DNA of 64,000 nt from Apophysomyces variabilis. Taxonomy: Eukaryota; Mucoromycota; Mucoromycetes; Mucorales; Mucoraceae. The DNA is taken from the NCBI GenBank assembly GCA_002749535.1, contig MZZL01000059.1, positions 1-64,000 of the forward strand, written 5' to 3'. Both the position numbers and the translations under genes were made by a program. The notes under the pieces were generated by a model. It saw only the letters and a list, made by a program, of their open reading frames with translations. It searched no databases and was not told the origin of the DNA. This document shows, one piece after another, positions 36,118 to 48,137 of the stretch (its first letter is position 1; every line of letters starts with the position of its first letter).

Positions 36118-36832
36118 CTAGTTTTTAGGCCCTGGATGAAGCCATCTTAAGTAAGATGGGGAATGACCCGAAGCGTATCGATGCAAATCAGATAATCCTC
36201 CCGCAGCGAGACCAAAAGTAGCACCAAAGACGATTGAATATCGAAAACTTCCTCGTGTAAGTTTTGCTACGGTAGTTTCAATTCCCTTTTTTTTAGTTTC
36301 TTGCTATCATGAACTGTATGCGGAAAAACTTACTGAGAGCAGAGAACAATGTGCCGGTGGTGACACCAGCTGTGATAGAGTTAAATACATCTGCTTCTCC
36401 TCTTATGTCGTCAAGACCTGCTTCGATCCCACCATATAACAAGCAAAGGGCACCTGTCCGTGCTGCAAACCGAGTACCCCGCTTGATACCACCAAGCATC
36501 ATTCGATAGTTCTTTGTTTTATGGTAAAAGTACCAGCCTTGTACAGTGGTGGGTAAACGATGGGCATTTTCGGCGAGATACTGTAGGCCAGATTGGCGGC
36601 CGCCCAGATAAGACCCAATGGCAAACCCCCAGAAGCTGCCAACCGAGGTCATTAATATCAATCGCGGCTTTGTGGCCAGTCCTGCTCGACCGATAGGTTC
36701 CTCGGAAGACTCGACTTTTTGGGCTGTAGTAGGAATGAAGGATACGGTATTTTGGTCATTAGCCAGTGGAATAGGCGGTGCCGGTACACTGGCCAATGGT
36801 TGGGGCGGGCCAGATCTCGAAGGTGATTCCAT
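36118..36832 (-). CDS. Tim17/Tim22/Tim23-family mitochondrial membrane protein
   Basis: Exon 1 (36832-36335) starts with a proline-rich leader, then a Tim17-type core: FWGFAIGSYLGGRQSGLQYL, RGTRFAARTGALCLLYGGIE, and GEADVFNSITAGVTTGTLFS. A GT-AG intron removes about 90 bases, and exon 2 adds YSIVFGATFGLAAGGLSDLH and ends WLHPGPKN at 36118. Without splicing the frame would stop at 36293, but the fourth helix of the family lies only in exon 2. Four glycine-rich helices without a Tim23-type acidic domain suggest a Tim22-like or complex-I-assembly (TIMMDC1-like) member of the inner membrane rather than Tim23. It is convergent with GAA1 and shares a 360-base divergent region with the bromodomain gene. 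Confidence 0.8.
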
Positions 36833-37194
36833 TCGTTATTCTTGCGAACACCTTCATTTCGTTCACCTCAGGCCCAGGCATTTGAGGGCGTGACGGTGGA
36901 TAAAAAAGCTCGCATTTTGTAGCACACGTGATATTTACTATCTCTGGATTGAAGAAGAATGGATAAACCATTCCTATCAAAGTCAATTGACCCAAAGCAT
37001 GGCAAAGAAGATTATCTACTGGTTTCCCCGTCCAAATATGATTTGGCTCGATAAGCTGTTCGACTGCTAGGCGCTTTTTGAGAGTCAATCTTTTTGTGTT
37101 TCAAACCAAGGGTCTATTGCAGTTTCACAGTCCGAAATTTTATATGTGACTTTTTGGAAGTTGAGAGTGGTGTGCAAGATATCGAATGTGAGCC

Positions 37195-39165
37195 ATGTCG
37201 AATATGGAATGGACAGTGTTAGAAAATCTGCTATTAGCACAAGCTGTTTATAAGCATGGGGAGGAGAATTGGGCTCTCATTGCGCGTGATCTGAGACATC
37301 ATGCTATGCTCAACAGACAATCCGATTTCTTCAATCAAAAAGCAAGTCTAGCAGATCAAGCAGACGTGGATTACTGACTTAGTGAGTAGAATTGTTCATT
37401 GCAATATTATCTCTTGATTGAAGAGTTAGAATCAGAGAAGTACGTTAGTTAGAGTTATTGAGCCCTCTGATGCAAATATATTATGCAGGAGGCAGACGAA
37501 GATTCTTGCCACGCCAGAGATGCCATCGGTGGTAAAGCTTGCAAGGAAGTTTTATACACAACGAATAGATGAACTGAAAAATGCGATCAAAGAAGACGAG
37601 GAGAAGTTTATGAACATCGTTAGCGAAATCGATGATATCCGCTCAGGCCGATGGGATAAAAATTTGACTGAAGCGCTGAAGAGCAGAGGAATAGTAGATA
37701 ATTCCGTAACAAACACTCCTGTCACTGGTGAAACCAGTACCTCAGCTGTTTTGCCCAATATATCTGAATCAATGAAATCCCAGGATCAGGAGACTAATAC
37801 TGCAATCGATTTGATGGCTTCCTCATCGACAGCAACAGATAAATCTATGAAGGAAGATGTCACAAAAGGGGTAGAGCAGCAAAATGTACCACCATTGCTA
37901 GCCACCGATAACGATGAAATCCGAACACCCTCTGGTGATGATTCCAAAGCATTGCCTATTCAGCTACAGGCTACTTCTGAAGATATGAGCGAAATAGATT
38001 CCTCATCAGCGAGGATAGATTCTACTATGAAACATCCTACTTCGAAAAAGATCGTATCGGATATAATAACTAAGACAACAAGCGGTTCTGATGAATCACA
38101 AACCTTATTACATCCCCCAACCGAGATCGAGAGCACTAGCCCCTTAGAAACTGCCAATGGCTTTATTGCTCATCGGGTAGTTGCCGAAGAGTCACAAACA
38201 GCAGGTTCAAAGCGAAAGTTGGATGAGGTTGAAGATGCTCAGATTGAAGAAATGGAGGCTATACCGTCAAAGTTCAGACGATTTGAACCTGATGAATGCA
38301 AGCAGGAACAGGAGCAGACGGCACCAGTACCAGCAGCAGCAGCAACAGGTAAGTTGGCATGCTCATTTGGCATTCAAATGCTAACTGATATCATGGTACG
38401 AAAGCCGATTCTTCAAAAGAAGACACAATGACGTTAACAGAAACGCAATCGCTAGAGATTAGTTCAAGCTTACCAGAACAAGATAACTTATCAGGTAAGG
38501 TATTTTTTGGGAAGTGCAAGGGAATTTACTTTATTTATTCAAACCATCTGCAGGAACGCCACAACACGTGCCATCACCTGGTCTCGTTAGGGAAGAAAAA
38601 ATAATCGATGGAGAAAATGCGGAGAGTGTTACTGAAAGCGAGAGCAATGTTACATCACCAACAGCAGCCACTACACCATCATCCTTAGACCGTAAACGAG
38701 GGAAGGATGAGCAACGACAGAAGTCATGGCAGAAGAACATCAACTTACTGTGGCGTGAGATAGCCAATCACAAGAACGGTGCGATGTTCATGAATCCGAT
38801 TAAAGAGGCGACAGCGCCACGGTATTATGACATTGTGAAGCATCCGATGGATCTAAAAACGATCAAGAACCGTATCAAAGATGGAGTAAGACATGTTAGT
38901 TTGAATAAGCTGTTATTGATCATGGAACTAGGTGATAAAAACGACCGTTGAGTTTGAGCGAGATGTTATGCTGATGCTCACGAACTCCCTTATGTACAAC
39001 AGAGAAGGAACAGAGATCTATCAAATGGCGCAGGAAATGTGGGAGGATACCATCGAACAGATGAAGATATTTAAGACAGCAGATGGAAACACCTCTACCA
39101 GTGCTCATACGCGAAAATCATCATCAGTAGCGAAAGAACGAGCGAAAAATGCTACAGAACAATAA
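37195..39165 (+). CDS. BRD8-type bromodomain protein, NuA4 subunit
   Basis: The N-terminus resembles the SANT-like start of BRD8 (MEWTVLENLLLAQAVYKHGE, ENWALIARDLRHH, DFFNQK), then a coiled segment (KLARKFYTQRIDELKNAIKE, DEEKFMNIVSEIDDIRSGRW), a long low-complexity Ser/Thr/Glu region, and a C-terminal bromodomain split by an intron: KNINLLWREIANHKNGAMFM, then ATAPRYYDIVKHPMDLKTIK, and after the intron FERDVMLMLTNSLMYNREGT. The tyrosine in RYYDIV and the asparagine in LTNSLMYN that contacts acetyl-lysine are present. BRD8 (fission yeast Bdc1) belongs to the NuA4 histone acetyltransferase complex, so this is a probable chromatin reader there. About six short introns. Confidence 0.85.
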
Positions 39166-40916
39166 TGCTAATAAAAAAATAAATTCGCTTTTTCCTCATC
39201 TCCCGCCACAAACAAACTTTTTTTCAACCAAGTACTCCCTATATATTTAATGCATTGTTTAAGAAGAGTATCTTCGTTGACAGGGCATTTCAATGCATCT
39301 GAAACTCAGTAAACGGAGCCAGCAGGTGGTGTTGAAGCCTGCATACTTGGCAACAAACAGTACTTTATTTCCAAAAATTAGAAGTCGCATCTAGCAAATT
39401 CACTTGGCGCATTTTGGAAACTGGGCTTGACGCTAACAAATTACATTAATTGTCGTGTTATAAGAGTTCGAATTGACCACTTTTACATACCTGACATAAA
39501 ACTGACGATGCCGTACCCATCTCCCCGTCAAGTGAATGCAAGATGCATATATAAATTTCAATTGATGAGTAATAGAAGAAAAATAACAATAGTATTCAAT
39601 GACACTTACTAAATATCGGGCGTAAAAGCCCTATCCACTTGACTCGTGGATCCTTTTCTGCCTTTTTGCTTGCTGCCTCTCAGATCGCCTTAAAGGAGCT
39701 CGGGACGATTCTGGTCTTTCTTCTTCTCGTACTTAAGACCAGGGTGGTTCAACCATTGTCTCCGTTCGGCTAGCTCTTCTCCGACTTCATACAGAGATGA
39801 GTGATCATTGTTGTCTCTTCTTCTCTAGGATGTACACATGAGCAGAATAATATTTTAAGATGGCGCCGTAAGACAAAAGAATATGAAAAGCATGACCTGC
39901 ACTGAGTCTCGAGCTTTGAGATAAGAGAGTGGATTTCTTCATACGACGGATAATTTAACGGTGTTAGATATATTCTTTCTTTGCTTTATAGCGTCCTGGA
40001 GACATCTTAAAGTGTTTAAAATAAAACTCTGTCAATTCGCGGAAGAGAAGCAATATCGATTTTTGATCAAACAAGATCGAGTTTATTCAGTGGTTCAAAT
40101 GAGTGCAAAAATAATAATTGTGTCCGCCCAGGCTAGATCTATCTGATAAAAGTTGAGGGGATGGAAAAATATCGGGGAAAGGCGTAAGTTTCAAAAAAGC
40201 CTTTTTGCAAGGAAGAAGCGGGGGATAGCAGGCCGGACAGGGCCCTGATGCGACGGATAGCTTTTGCGGAGATATCGATACGTATTAGGCATGTGGATTG
40301 AATGGACGGGTTGTATTAGAGGAAATAGATTCAACAGACTTGGTGTCTAGGAAAACTTGAGCCAATCATCTCAAGAAGTGAAACGTTGTGTTGTTTGAGC
40401 CTACTAATTTCAGCCTTGGCAGCAGCGAGTTCTGCTTTTGACTGTTTAACAGTGGGCATGGAGAGAGCTCAAGGATGTGGATGCACTTTTAAAATGAGGT
40501 AAAGCGGTAGCTAAGCAGAAAAAGGACGGCATTTAATTTTTTTTTTTTCATTTGTTGCGACATTTAATTCCACTGGACTGCGACTTCGATTTTCGTAGTT
40601 TGCGAAAGTATTTTTGGGAGATACTGTATATCATTCTTGGATAGTCACTGCTATCCGCAAAGCCCATATTTTTCAAACAGTCTTACAGTATCAAAAAGAA
40701 ATGTATTGACGATAGTAAATAGAAGATATTGTACAGAGGTATTTATAAGTTGCGTTTTTCACTTGCTGTCTTCTCATAGAATAAAGTGGAAAGATATGGT
40801 TTTCGTTGTGAGGAAATGATGGTAGCTCTGACAGCATACAGTATACAATAGAGGAAGAGAAGATGGATGTATAAAGATGAAAGGATAATGAAGGCGCGGG
40901 GGACGAAAGACTATGG
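39166..40916. other. Intergenic between two convergent 3' ends
   Basis: About 1.75 kb with no supported gene. Frames of about 60 codons at 39427 and 39961 show no domain. A homopolymer T run lies near 40540. The convergence of BRD8 and the sulfate permease means no promoter is required here, so the size is unexplained. Confidence 0.4.
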
Positions 40917-43345
40917 TTAGTCGGAATCACGCAATCCCAGGGTTTGACTTGCGGCTTTAACAGCTTCATCTGCTGCATAATGGAAAAAGGGATAGCGATC
41001 TTTTGGAAGCGGGATGGATCGGCCGGCAGTGCTGACGCTATCTGTATCGCTATGTTCTTGATCTAATTTGTTGGTTGCAGATTCTATATCATCCTCCTTT
41101 CGATGACCTTGACGCTGCTGAGGACCATCTTTCGATGCAGGGACGACCGGCAAGATCTCTTGAGGTGCTTGAATACGGTTTTCTTTGTCCACATCCAGAC
41201 CATCGCGTGGTTGTGTGCCGAAGCCAGCGACCACCAGCGTGCGTCTTATTGCTGGGTTGACAATGTTGATAAAATGGAACTCGACATGACGGCCACTGTA
41301 ACGATTCAGCGTACTTTGTGCGTCTACAATTGCCTGTAAACCGCTGGAATCTAAACGATTCACGCTAGCGAAATCAATAATAAGGGCATGTAACCGTGGC
41401 AATTGTTCACGTGCTGCATCGCTTGCAGGGGAGGAGTCATCGTTCCATGGTCTATCAGCTTTGGAAACATTTTGCGCAAAGCGCCGGGAACGTTCCTTGC
41501 AGTAAGTGATAATCTTGTCCGCAATAAAGCTGGAATTGGGATATGTGACAGACTCGTCGATACGACACATCAAAATGCCTGCAGGTAGATCTTCCACAAG
41601 TCGACCTAACGAGGGGTGATTGTGAGCAACATACAAGTATCGGTGTTCCAGTTCCTTGTCGTCGCCTGCAAGAGGAATACGTCCAAGACCCCAGAATCGG
41701 GGACGAGCAATTCTGAACAGCAAAATAACAATCGAAAGGCCTACAGAGACGTAGATACCGTATTCCACACTGGTAAAGAAGGTGATAATCACGGCGGCCA
41801 CAAAGATAAACAGTTCCCAAAGGCTGACACGGGCCAATCGCTTAACGTATTCCGGTCCAGAAACGAGATCAGCAACAGCGTGGATGACAACGGCTGCCAA
41901 AATAGCATCTGGAATGTAGTAGAAGGCTGGGGTAAGAGCATAGAGAGCAAGGACGACCACGGCGGCAGAAAATACACCTGCGATAGGCGTCTTCACACCA
42001 GAGCGAGCCTTAATAGCAGTACGAGAGAATGAACCGGTGGAAGGGTATGCACTGAAATGTTTCAAATGATCAGCATGTCGTTAAAGCCGCGTTTAAGAGA
42101 TGTGAAAACACTTACCCAAAGAAAGCAGCCCAAATGTTGGTAAAACCAATAGCAATAATTTCCTGATCAGGATTGATGGTATAATCGTTAATACGACCAA
42201 AGGACTTTGCGATGGCCACGTGCTCCAAAATCAAGATAATGACTGCAGAAGGCAACGAGCTTGCAATAGCGGAAAGAACAGTAGGGTTGATAACGGGGAC
42301 ATGCATGGCTTGGAAGCCTGGAGGAACAGTCTTCACGATGCTAATGGGGCTGCTGGATCGGCCAATGTTGATCAGGAAAGAGATCAAGGTACCAACGATG
42401 ACGAGAATGCCGTTGCGCATGATACTGAAGAAGAACAGGTGTGTTGCGTATTTTGGGTATCGTTTGCTAAAGTGCTGGCAGGCATAACGTACACCATAGA
42501 GCCACAAAAGACCGATCAGTCCAAACGCCACGTCCACTTTAGTATTTGGTAGGTATTTGAAGAAGTGGCCAAAGACTAAGTAGGTCGAGTCGTTGGAGTT
42601 GATACCCTTGATTCCGAAAAGTTTAGGCCACTGTCCGATGGTGATGGTGATAGCTGATCCTGACATAAATCCAGCAATGGCAGGTCCAGGGATGAAGTCG
42701 ACAAGGATACCAAGTCGGATGAGACCGATGAACATGGCAATAATGCCGGTGAATAAGGACATAGCCACTGCGATTTCGGGTCCGGTAATATTAGGGTTTT
42801 CCGTAGTTACACGAGTAACAGTTTGACCAAGAAGAAGAGACATTACAGCTGAATTAAATTGAGTTCAGTATGACAAATCAAAGTTCTAGTTGATGTTATC
42901 TTACCGGTAGGGCCAATACTGATATCTTTTGAGGTTGCAAACAAACAGTAGACGCAGAGACCAACAAAAGCAGTGCTAGTTTTATTGGTTGGCACACCCA
43001 AAAAAAATTAAGAAAGCAATTACTTACTAAAGGCCATATTCAGGAGGAAGTTGCGCAATTTTTGCGTAGCCCATACTCTGAGGAACAATGACAACGCCAA
43101 CAGTAGCACCGGCAATAAGATCACGGACTAACCACTGATATTATATTGAGTTATCCAGGCTGAAAATATACATATGGTTGCGTTTATCATGAACATACTT
43201 GAAGATTGTATCGATGAATCCATGTGGCGATAGGTAGTAAGCCAACAATATATTCTTGGGTATACTTTGGAAGATCGTGGATAAAATCTTGCGTCTTTTT
43301 CCGATACGATTCGTTCTCGTAATCGATAATCAACTCCTCGGTCTT
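40917..43345 (-). CDS. Sulfate permease (SulP/SLC26 family) with STAS domain
   Basis: A high-affinity sulfate importer of the plasma membrane, like yeast Sul1/Sul2. The start at 43345 gives a cytoplasmic N-tail, then DLPKYTQEYIVGLLPIATWI. Short exons carry the SulP signature (LIAGATVGVVIVPQSMGYAK) and VGLCVYCLFATSKDISIGPT. The two long exons (42843-42112 and 42065-40917) have the remaining helices (GLIRLGILVDFIPGPAIAGF and GSAITITIGQWPKLFG), and the C-terminal STAS domain with FASVNRLDSSGLQAIVDAQS. About 750 residues, standard length. The upstream region carries five repeats of a bZIP-like site (see separate entry), which fits control by sulfur supply. Confidence 0.92.
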
Positions 43346-43434
43346 CATTGCAAGGTGTGATAAAGAAGTAGAGATGGGTTTGTGTTTTTTTGCTTTTAAA
43401 TAAAATCTGTCACGGATGTGTTTCGTGCAACCAA

Positions 43435-43740
43435 TTGCGCCATCGCTCTGTCTGATTACGATCTTTTGTCATTTCATTTAAACACCGAAATCAGCAGCCT
43501 TGCTTGCACCATCGTTCGCTTCGTATTCTTACTGGTTGTAAAATACCATCCCAGTTAAATTGCGCCATCCATAATTGCACCATCCGCCTCGTAAAATGGG
43601 TATAGATCAGATATAACGAGCGGTATCATAGCAACTTAAAACCTTCTTTTTGGTTGCTGATCCTTTTTGTTTCCTTTCGTGGTCTGTTCACCTCACCCTC
43701 GATTCCTATTGAACCCAAGGTTGCACAGCATTGCGCCATC
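43435..43740 (+). promoter_or_regulatory. Five-copy TTGC(G/A)CCATC array upstream of the sulfate permease
   Basis: TTGCGCCATC occurs at 43435-43444, 43560-43569 and 43731-43740, and TTGCACCATC at 43504-43513 and 43575-43584, all in the same orientation and 90-395 bases upstream of the permease start codon. Four of the five are preceded by A, giving ATTGCRCCAT, which differs at one position from the Neurospora CYS3 / Aspergillus MetR bZIP site as I remember it (ATGRYRYCAT). A likely binding site array for a sulfur-responsive bZIP factor. This function is inferred, not shown. Confidence 0.65.
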
Positions 43741-44822
43741 GAAGTTTTTCTACGCATCTTAACTTTGTTTTATTCTTCGGTCAAAGAACTTTCGATCAGA
43801 CTATTGCTTGGCCAGATATAAGCGTCTTTGCATCCGGTTTTACATCTCAGCCAATGATGTTATCGATGATGCCATAAAGAATGCTTGTCCCAATTGTACG
43901 TTTGGGACACTGTAACACAGCAATTCCCAGAAAAAGGCCGTTACACCAACGTCTCCCCCTTTCATTGATGAACATAGCTTACCACCAAATAAGGATAAAA
44001 ACTCTTCAAGCCTTTTACAAGTCGGATCTACTTTTCGAAAGAAGTTATGCTGAAACTGAGAAACTCAGATGATGGCGTGCGATCATACAGCCTGCAACGT
44101 TCAAGTTCGGATAATGAACACATCGTTGGGAAATATATATGCTACTTTTGTTATACACACCAGCTCCAAACGCTTAACGTAAAGCCATGATTGAACATTT
44201 TTTATCGAGCCAAGCCAAAGTTGTGCAACCCTTGAAAAACAATTCGCATGCCACAGTTCTGCAAATCATATTACTCGAGTTGTGAACAGATCAGACTAGA
44301 CATGCGCAAATAGCCAGTATACAGAAGAAATGATTGATTGGATCGTTCAGGTTTAACAGAGGTAATTTTGCTGCCTCTTTGAGTGCTAGCTAGATTCTAC
44401 AGCAGTTTGTTTGACGCTGATGAAGAGTTATTTCTGTATGCAGTTTTTATCCAATGAATATCAGGGTAGATTTATGTTATTACGCACGGCATCAAGTCGA
44501 AAGAGCAAGTAGGTTTAAAGGTGTATGATGGGTGCAGACCGGGATATGAATAACTCATTGTCATATAAACTGATGGCACGAGCATTTCGTGCAAGTCCGA
44601 CACGGCAGGTAGTGTTATGCTGCAACACTACTCAGGCTATGTAACAACAAAGGAATTCAGAGCTAAAACCACATATCATCTGTTTATTACCGTTTTGGTG
44701 AAAAGAATATTGGGGCAAATCATAAAATGATGGATCTGGAAGAGTCTTGACCTTAGTGTTGACCCTGGCTCGTCCTACTCTTTTAGCCCTTCGTGCCTCT
44801 GCCTTTATACAACTGACAAGGT
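43741..44822. other. Intergenic
   Basis: No supported gene. Frames at 43881-44072 and 44632-44826 are short and match nothing. An 8-base hairpin lies at 44609-44631 (GTAGTGTT, seven-base loop, AACACTAC). Confidence 0.45.
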
Positions 44823-45110
44823 TCAATAAGTGCTTCTATTCCAACGTGCCAAATTCAAACAGGACGCTTTGTTAATGGTAATGCCTACAAACGAGCCAGC
44901 TACTCCTTTCTTTAGCTTGAAGTTAAATAGGACTTGGATTGTGTTACCATGCTTGATAAAATCGTCCTGTTCTTCCTCATAGCAAGGTAGAAACATATCT
45001 TCGTCGATTATCTTCACGGTAGCTACAATGTCCTTGTATGGTCGAACTGAGAAGGCGTATCCCGATAAACCTAATATCCCAAGATTGTTATTTTTAATTA
45101 ATTTAGCCAA
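44823..45110 (-). CDS. Doubtful hypothetical ORF
   Basis: A 95-codon frame with balanced amino-acid composition (LGILGLSGYAFSVRPYKDIV; CYEEEQDDFIKHGNTIQVLF) unlike the random frames around it. It stops at 44823, and a second frame (44826-44632, KVKTLPDPSFYDLPQYSFHQ) follows directly, so this could be one decayed gene or a mobile-element protein broken by a stop and frame change. I do not recognise a family. It borders the minisatellite. Confidence 0.25.
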   Translation of the reverse strand: MAKLIKNNNLGILGLSGYAFSVRPYKDIVATVKIIDEDMFLPCYEEEQDDFIKHGNTIQVLFNFKLKKGVAGSFVGITINKASCLNLARWNRSTY

Positions 45111-45224
45111 GATTATATCCAGGCCAACAATAAAACAACGAGGGTCAGAGGATGGAAAACGCGTCAGTACTCCAGATAGAATGCTTTTGTTCGTACGAAT
45201 GTTTTTGTTTGGGAATTGCTACGG

Positions 45225-45580
45225 CATTCCCTTCGCGCACTCCCACTTTCGCACACTCTCACTCTCACTCTCCGGCATTCTCGCTTTCGGGCACTCTTTT
45301 TTCAAACACTCCCACTCTTCAGGTAAATTTTTTTGCTTGTTAGCATACGTTGGTTTTCAGATACTGTCATATATAGTGCTATTGGTACTATCTTTTTTTT
45401 TTGCATACCGCTGGTTAGTGGGACACTCTTCTTTCTGGCACTCCCAGCTTTTTGAGTACTGCTAGCGTTTGGGCACTCCCCGGTTGCCGGACATTCGTAT
45501 GTTTTTCGGCACTCACTGAGTTGACTGGTTGCGGAGCCAAAATTATTGAGGGAAAGAGTGCCGGACGGGAGTGCCCGTAG
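45225..45580 (+). repeat. Degenerate minisatellite built on GGCACTC
   Basis: Imperfect units of roughly 15-20 bases begin with GGCATTC, CGCACTC, GGCACTC or GGACATTC and continue with pyrimidines (CCCACTTTCG-like). They occur in two blocks, about 45225-45322 and 45417-45515, with an inverted pair (GAGTGCC...GGGAGTGCCC) at about 45556-45576. Units are too diverged for a sharp consensus by eye. Confidence 0.6.
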
Positions 45581-46468
45581 TAATCCTCTAAAAAAAGATT
45601 GTGTCCAAAGACTGAGGCATGTTTAGAAACGAGAAGATACTTGAGAGAGTATTTTCTCCATATGTTAATAGCAGAATAGCTTAAATGACGCAAGTTTAAA
45701 TGCTGTTATGGTTGTGTAGAACGATATTCTAGTGTTGATAAGTTCAGTACTATACAAATTTTGCAGGATAATGGATACGTCTTGTTAATCTGTAATTTAA
45801 TTGCTTTCTGACATGTTAAACTTACCCGATGCAAAACAAGATTATTCTCTACTTGCACCGAGTGAAGAAAAATTCCCAGACAAATGATGACATACTAATG
45901 CTGTTGCAGCAGCCCAATCGTATAATGGCGTACTAATGGTTAGCAAGGTGTACTTTAAGACTGTAGAAGAAGTGAGGTGGATGTATCACTCCACCACATA
46001 GCATTTATATCAAATGCCGATTTGCCCATTATGTTTATTAAAGAATGGATTCAAAACCTACTCCTTTTCCTATGAACCCACAAGCACACGAATAGGACTT
46101 AGCAATAATAGGCAAACAATCACCAGAGACTCCTGTGCTATAATATGTTGTTTGGAGATGCTATTGAAATATCATGTTTCTAGCTTATGTTAAAAAACTG
46201 CTGTCTCTCCTAATTCTGGAGTTAATCAGGAGGAAAATCAGATCAAACCTGTTTAGAAACGTTTCGAACTTCTTGAAACATATATTATATTGAAGTGTGC
46301 AATAGATTGCTACTCTAATGATGCTGCAGTCTGAGTGAGCTATAGGAGGATCGAAGGAGACAACTGAAATGGTGCCGATTTGCCGGTGCGTCATTTCTTT
46401 CTAATTGTTCCCACCGACCCTTAAACTCGGTTTCCAAACCCCGCTTGCAGTTGTTGTACGTTTCGACA
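45581..46468. other. Intergenic, bZIP promoter side
   Basis: About 890 AT-rich bases without a recognisable gene or repeat. The right end must hold the promoter and leader of the bZIP gene. Confidence 0.5.
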
Positions 46469-47682
46469 ATGAACAATTCTGATTCTCTTGACTGGTTATT
46501 ACAAAATGAACTTAATCAATGCGATCAATCCGCAGCTATCTCCATAAATGGTGCCTTACCACCGCTCAGCGATGACCTAATACAACTTCTGCTTGGAGAC
46601 AACAATACTCCTTGTCCTGTGTCGAACATTGACCCTGTCAACTCTACATCACCACCATCGCTGAGTCCTACGACAGAAATGCCTTTTGCTGCTCCTAGTC
46701 ATTCTAATGAACAATCAATATCAGAAGCAGAATTGAAACTCATGACATCCAAAGAACGTAGACAGTTGCGAAATAAAATCTCGGCAAGAAACTTTAGAAA
46801 CAGACGAAAAGGTAACGAAACATGTGCGGTTTGAACCAAGTTCATCAACTGTTTATAGAGTACATGTCCGCACTTGAAACACAGGTTGAGAAGTACAAGA
46901 CCGAAAACAGCCAGCTGAAGCTAGAAATCAAATGGATACGCTCCACAATGGAAAGAATGCAGAAAGAAAATGATCAGCTTAGATTGGATCTCATACTTGC
47001 TCGAGGAGGACTCCAGTCTGGTCATAATATCCCTTCAACTTATTCTTGCCCTTCTTCCTCCGATTGCTCTAACATTGCCTCGTCACCAGAAACGGTTATC
47101 ACCACACGTAACACTTACTTAGCTCATGCCACTGTACCCGACTGGGACGTCTACCGAATCATAAAGGATACAAGTGCTTTGCCTGCAAATGACTTGCTCT
47201 CTCGGTATCCTCTACTCGCACCTGCTCTAATGTCCATTGTACTAGAACAAACGATAGCCATGGCGGCTGACGAATTTCTGGCAAATGCAAAGCTAAACAC
47301 ATCCATGCGGTCTCTGGAGGGATATATGCTTGGCCAGATCATGTCTGGACCTAAATTGGGCGTTAACAAGCGATTTGTTTGTTCAGAAAAAGATATTCGC
47401 GCATTATGGATGCCACCGTTGCAGAAAGAATCAGCAGCGGTATCCATATCAACCTTGTCATCACAATCATCACCAGCATCACAGCAACAGAAATTGATAA
47501 CAATATTTACGGAGCCTGAAGTTGGGTGGATTCGCGCTCATTGTCCCTTCTATTTGCTTCAGCGTCAGTTCTGTCGTTTTATCATCTCTTATGTCATCGT
47601 CCGTTACCCACAGTTAGAAATCCCGGCCACAACATACCTTCCCATCTGCGAACAGTTTAGACGTAGGATTATAGTAGCTTAA
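46469..47682 (+). CDS. bZIP transcription factor
   Basis: Two exons joined by a GT-AG intron (about 46812-46857) inside the DNA-binding helix. The basic region reads SKERRQLRNKISARNFRNRR, with the family's N-x7-R pattern (NKISARNFR), and runs into a leucine zipper through EYMSALETQVEKYKTENSQL and KENDQLRLDL. The N-terminal 90 residues are acidic and Ser/Pro-rich, suited to activation. The C-terminal half has a helical block (LLSRYPLLAPALMSIVLEQT) of the kind seen in early-diverging fungal bZIPs; its role is unknown. The start at 46469 is in frame with an ATG at 46445 that adds only eight residues. The gene lies 3 kb from the bZIP-like site array before the sulfate permease; any link is inference. 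Confidence 0.85.
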
Positions 47683-48137
47683 ATGACAGAAAACCAGGTT
47701 AACACTTACGAACATCTTCAATAAAGCATTTCAGTTAACTCCAAGCTACCTGTAATCTGAGACAGTATGGCTTCTCAATGATTCAAGTAATTAGCATATG
47801 CTGAGATCTTAGGAAAACGAACTATTTTACAACATTGTTAGGGTATTGGACTCTGAGCGTAAATAAAAAAAGTTTGACAAACATCTACTTTATTTTTGGC
47901 CACTTTCTATTCGATTTCTTGTGATGAAATCTTGTTGTGGCTGTAGGATACCACGCTCTTACATTACTGGTAGATTCATTCTAGCCATCAGCGAAAGAAG
48001 TGTATAATCAAGCTATGAAAAGCCGCAGGGATGTGCAGGATCAAATTTGTTCCGGCACGAGCTATTGTGTGACCGTAGCAACCATAAGAAAAATGAGAGC
48101 CATAGCCGACACATTTTCGCTTGCTTTATCGTGTTAA
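47683..48137. other. Intergenic
   Basis: About 455 AT-rich bases between two genes on the same strand, including the Las17 promoter. Nothing else seen. Confidence 0.5.

Noticed and set aside
36759..37088. 109-codon minus-strand frame upstream of the Tim17-family gene
   Set aside because: Overlaps the Tim17-family start in another frame, has no domain, and lies in the divergent promoter region; possibly an extra leader exon but unsupported.
43881..44072. Arg/Lys-rich 63-codon frame
   Set aside because: Too short, no neighbours or splice partners; homeodomain-like look is superficial.
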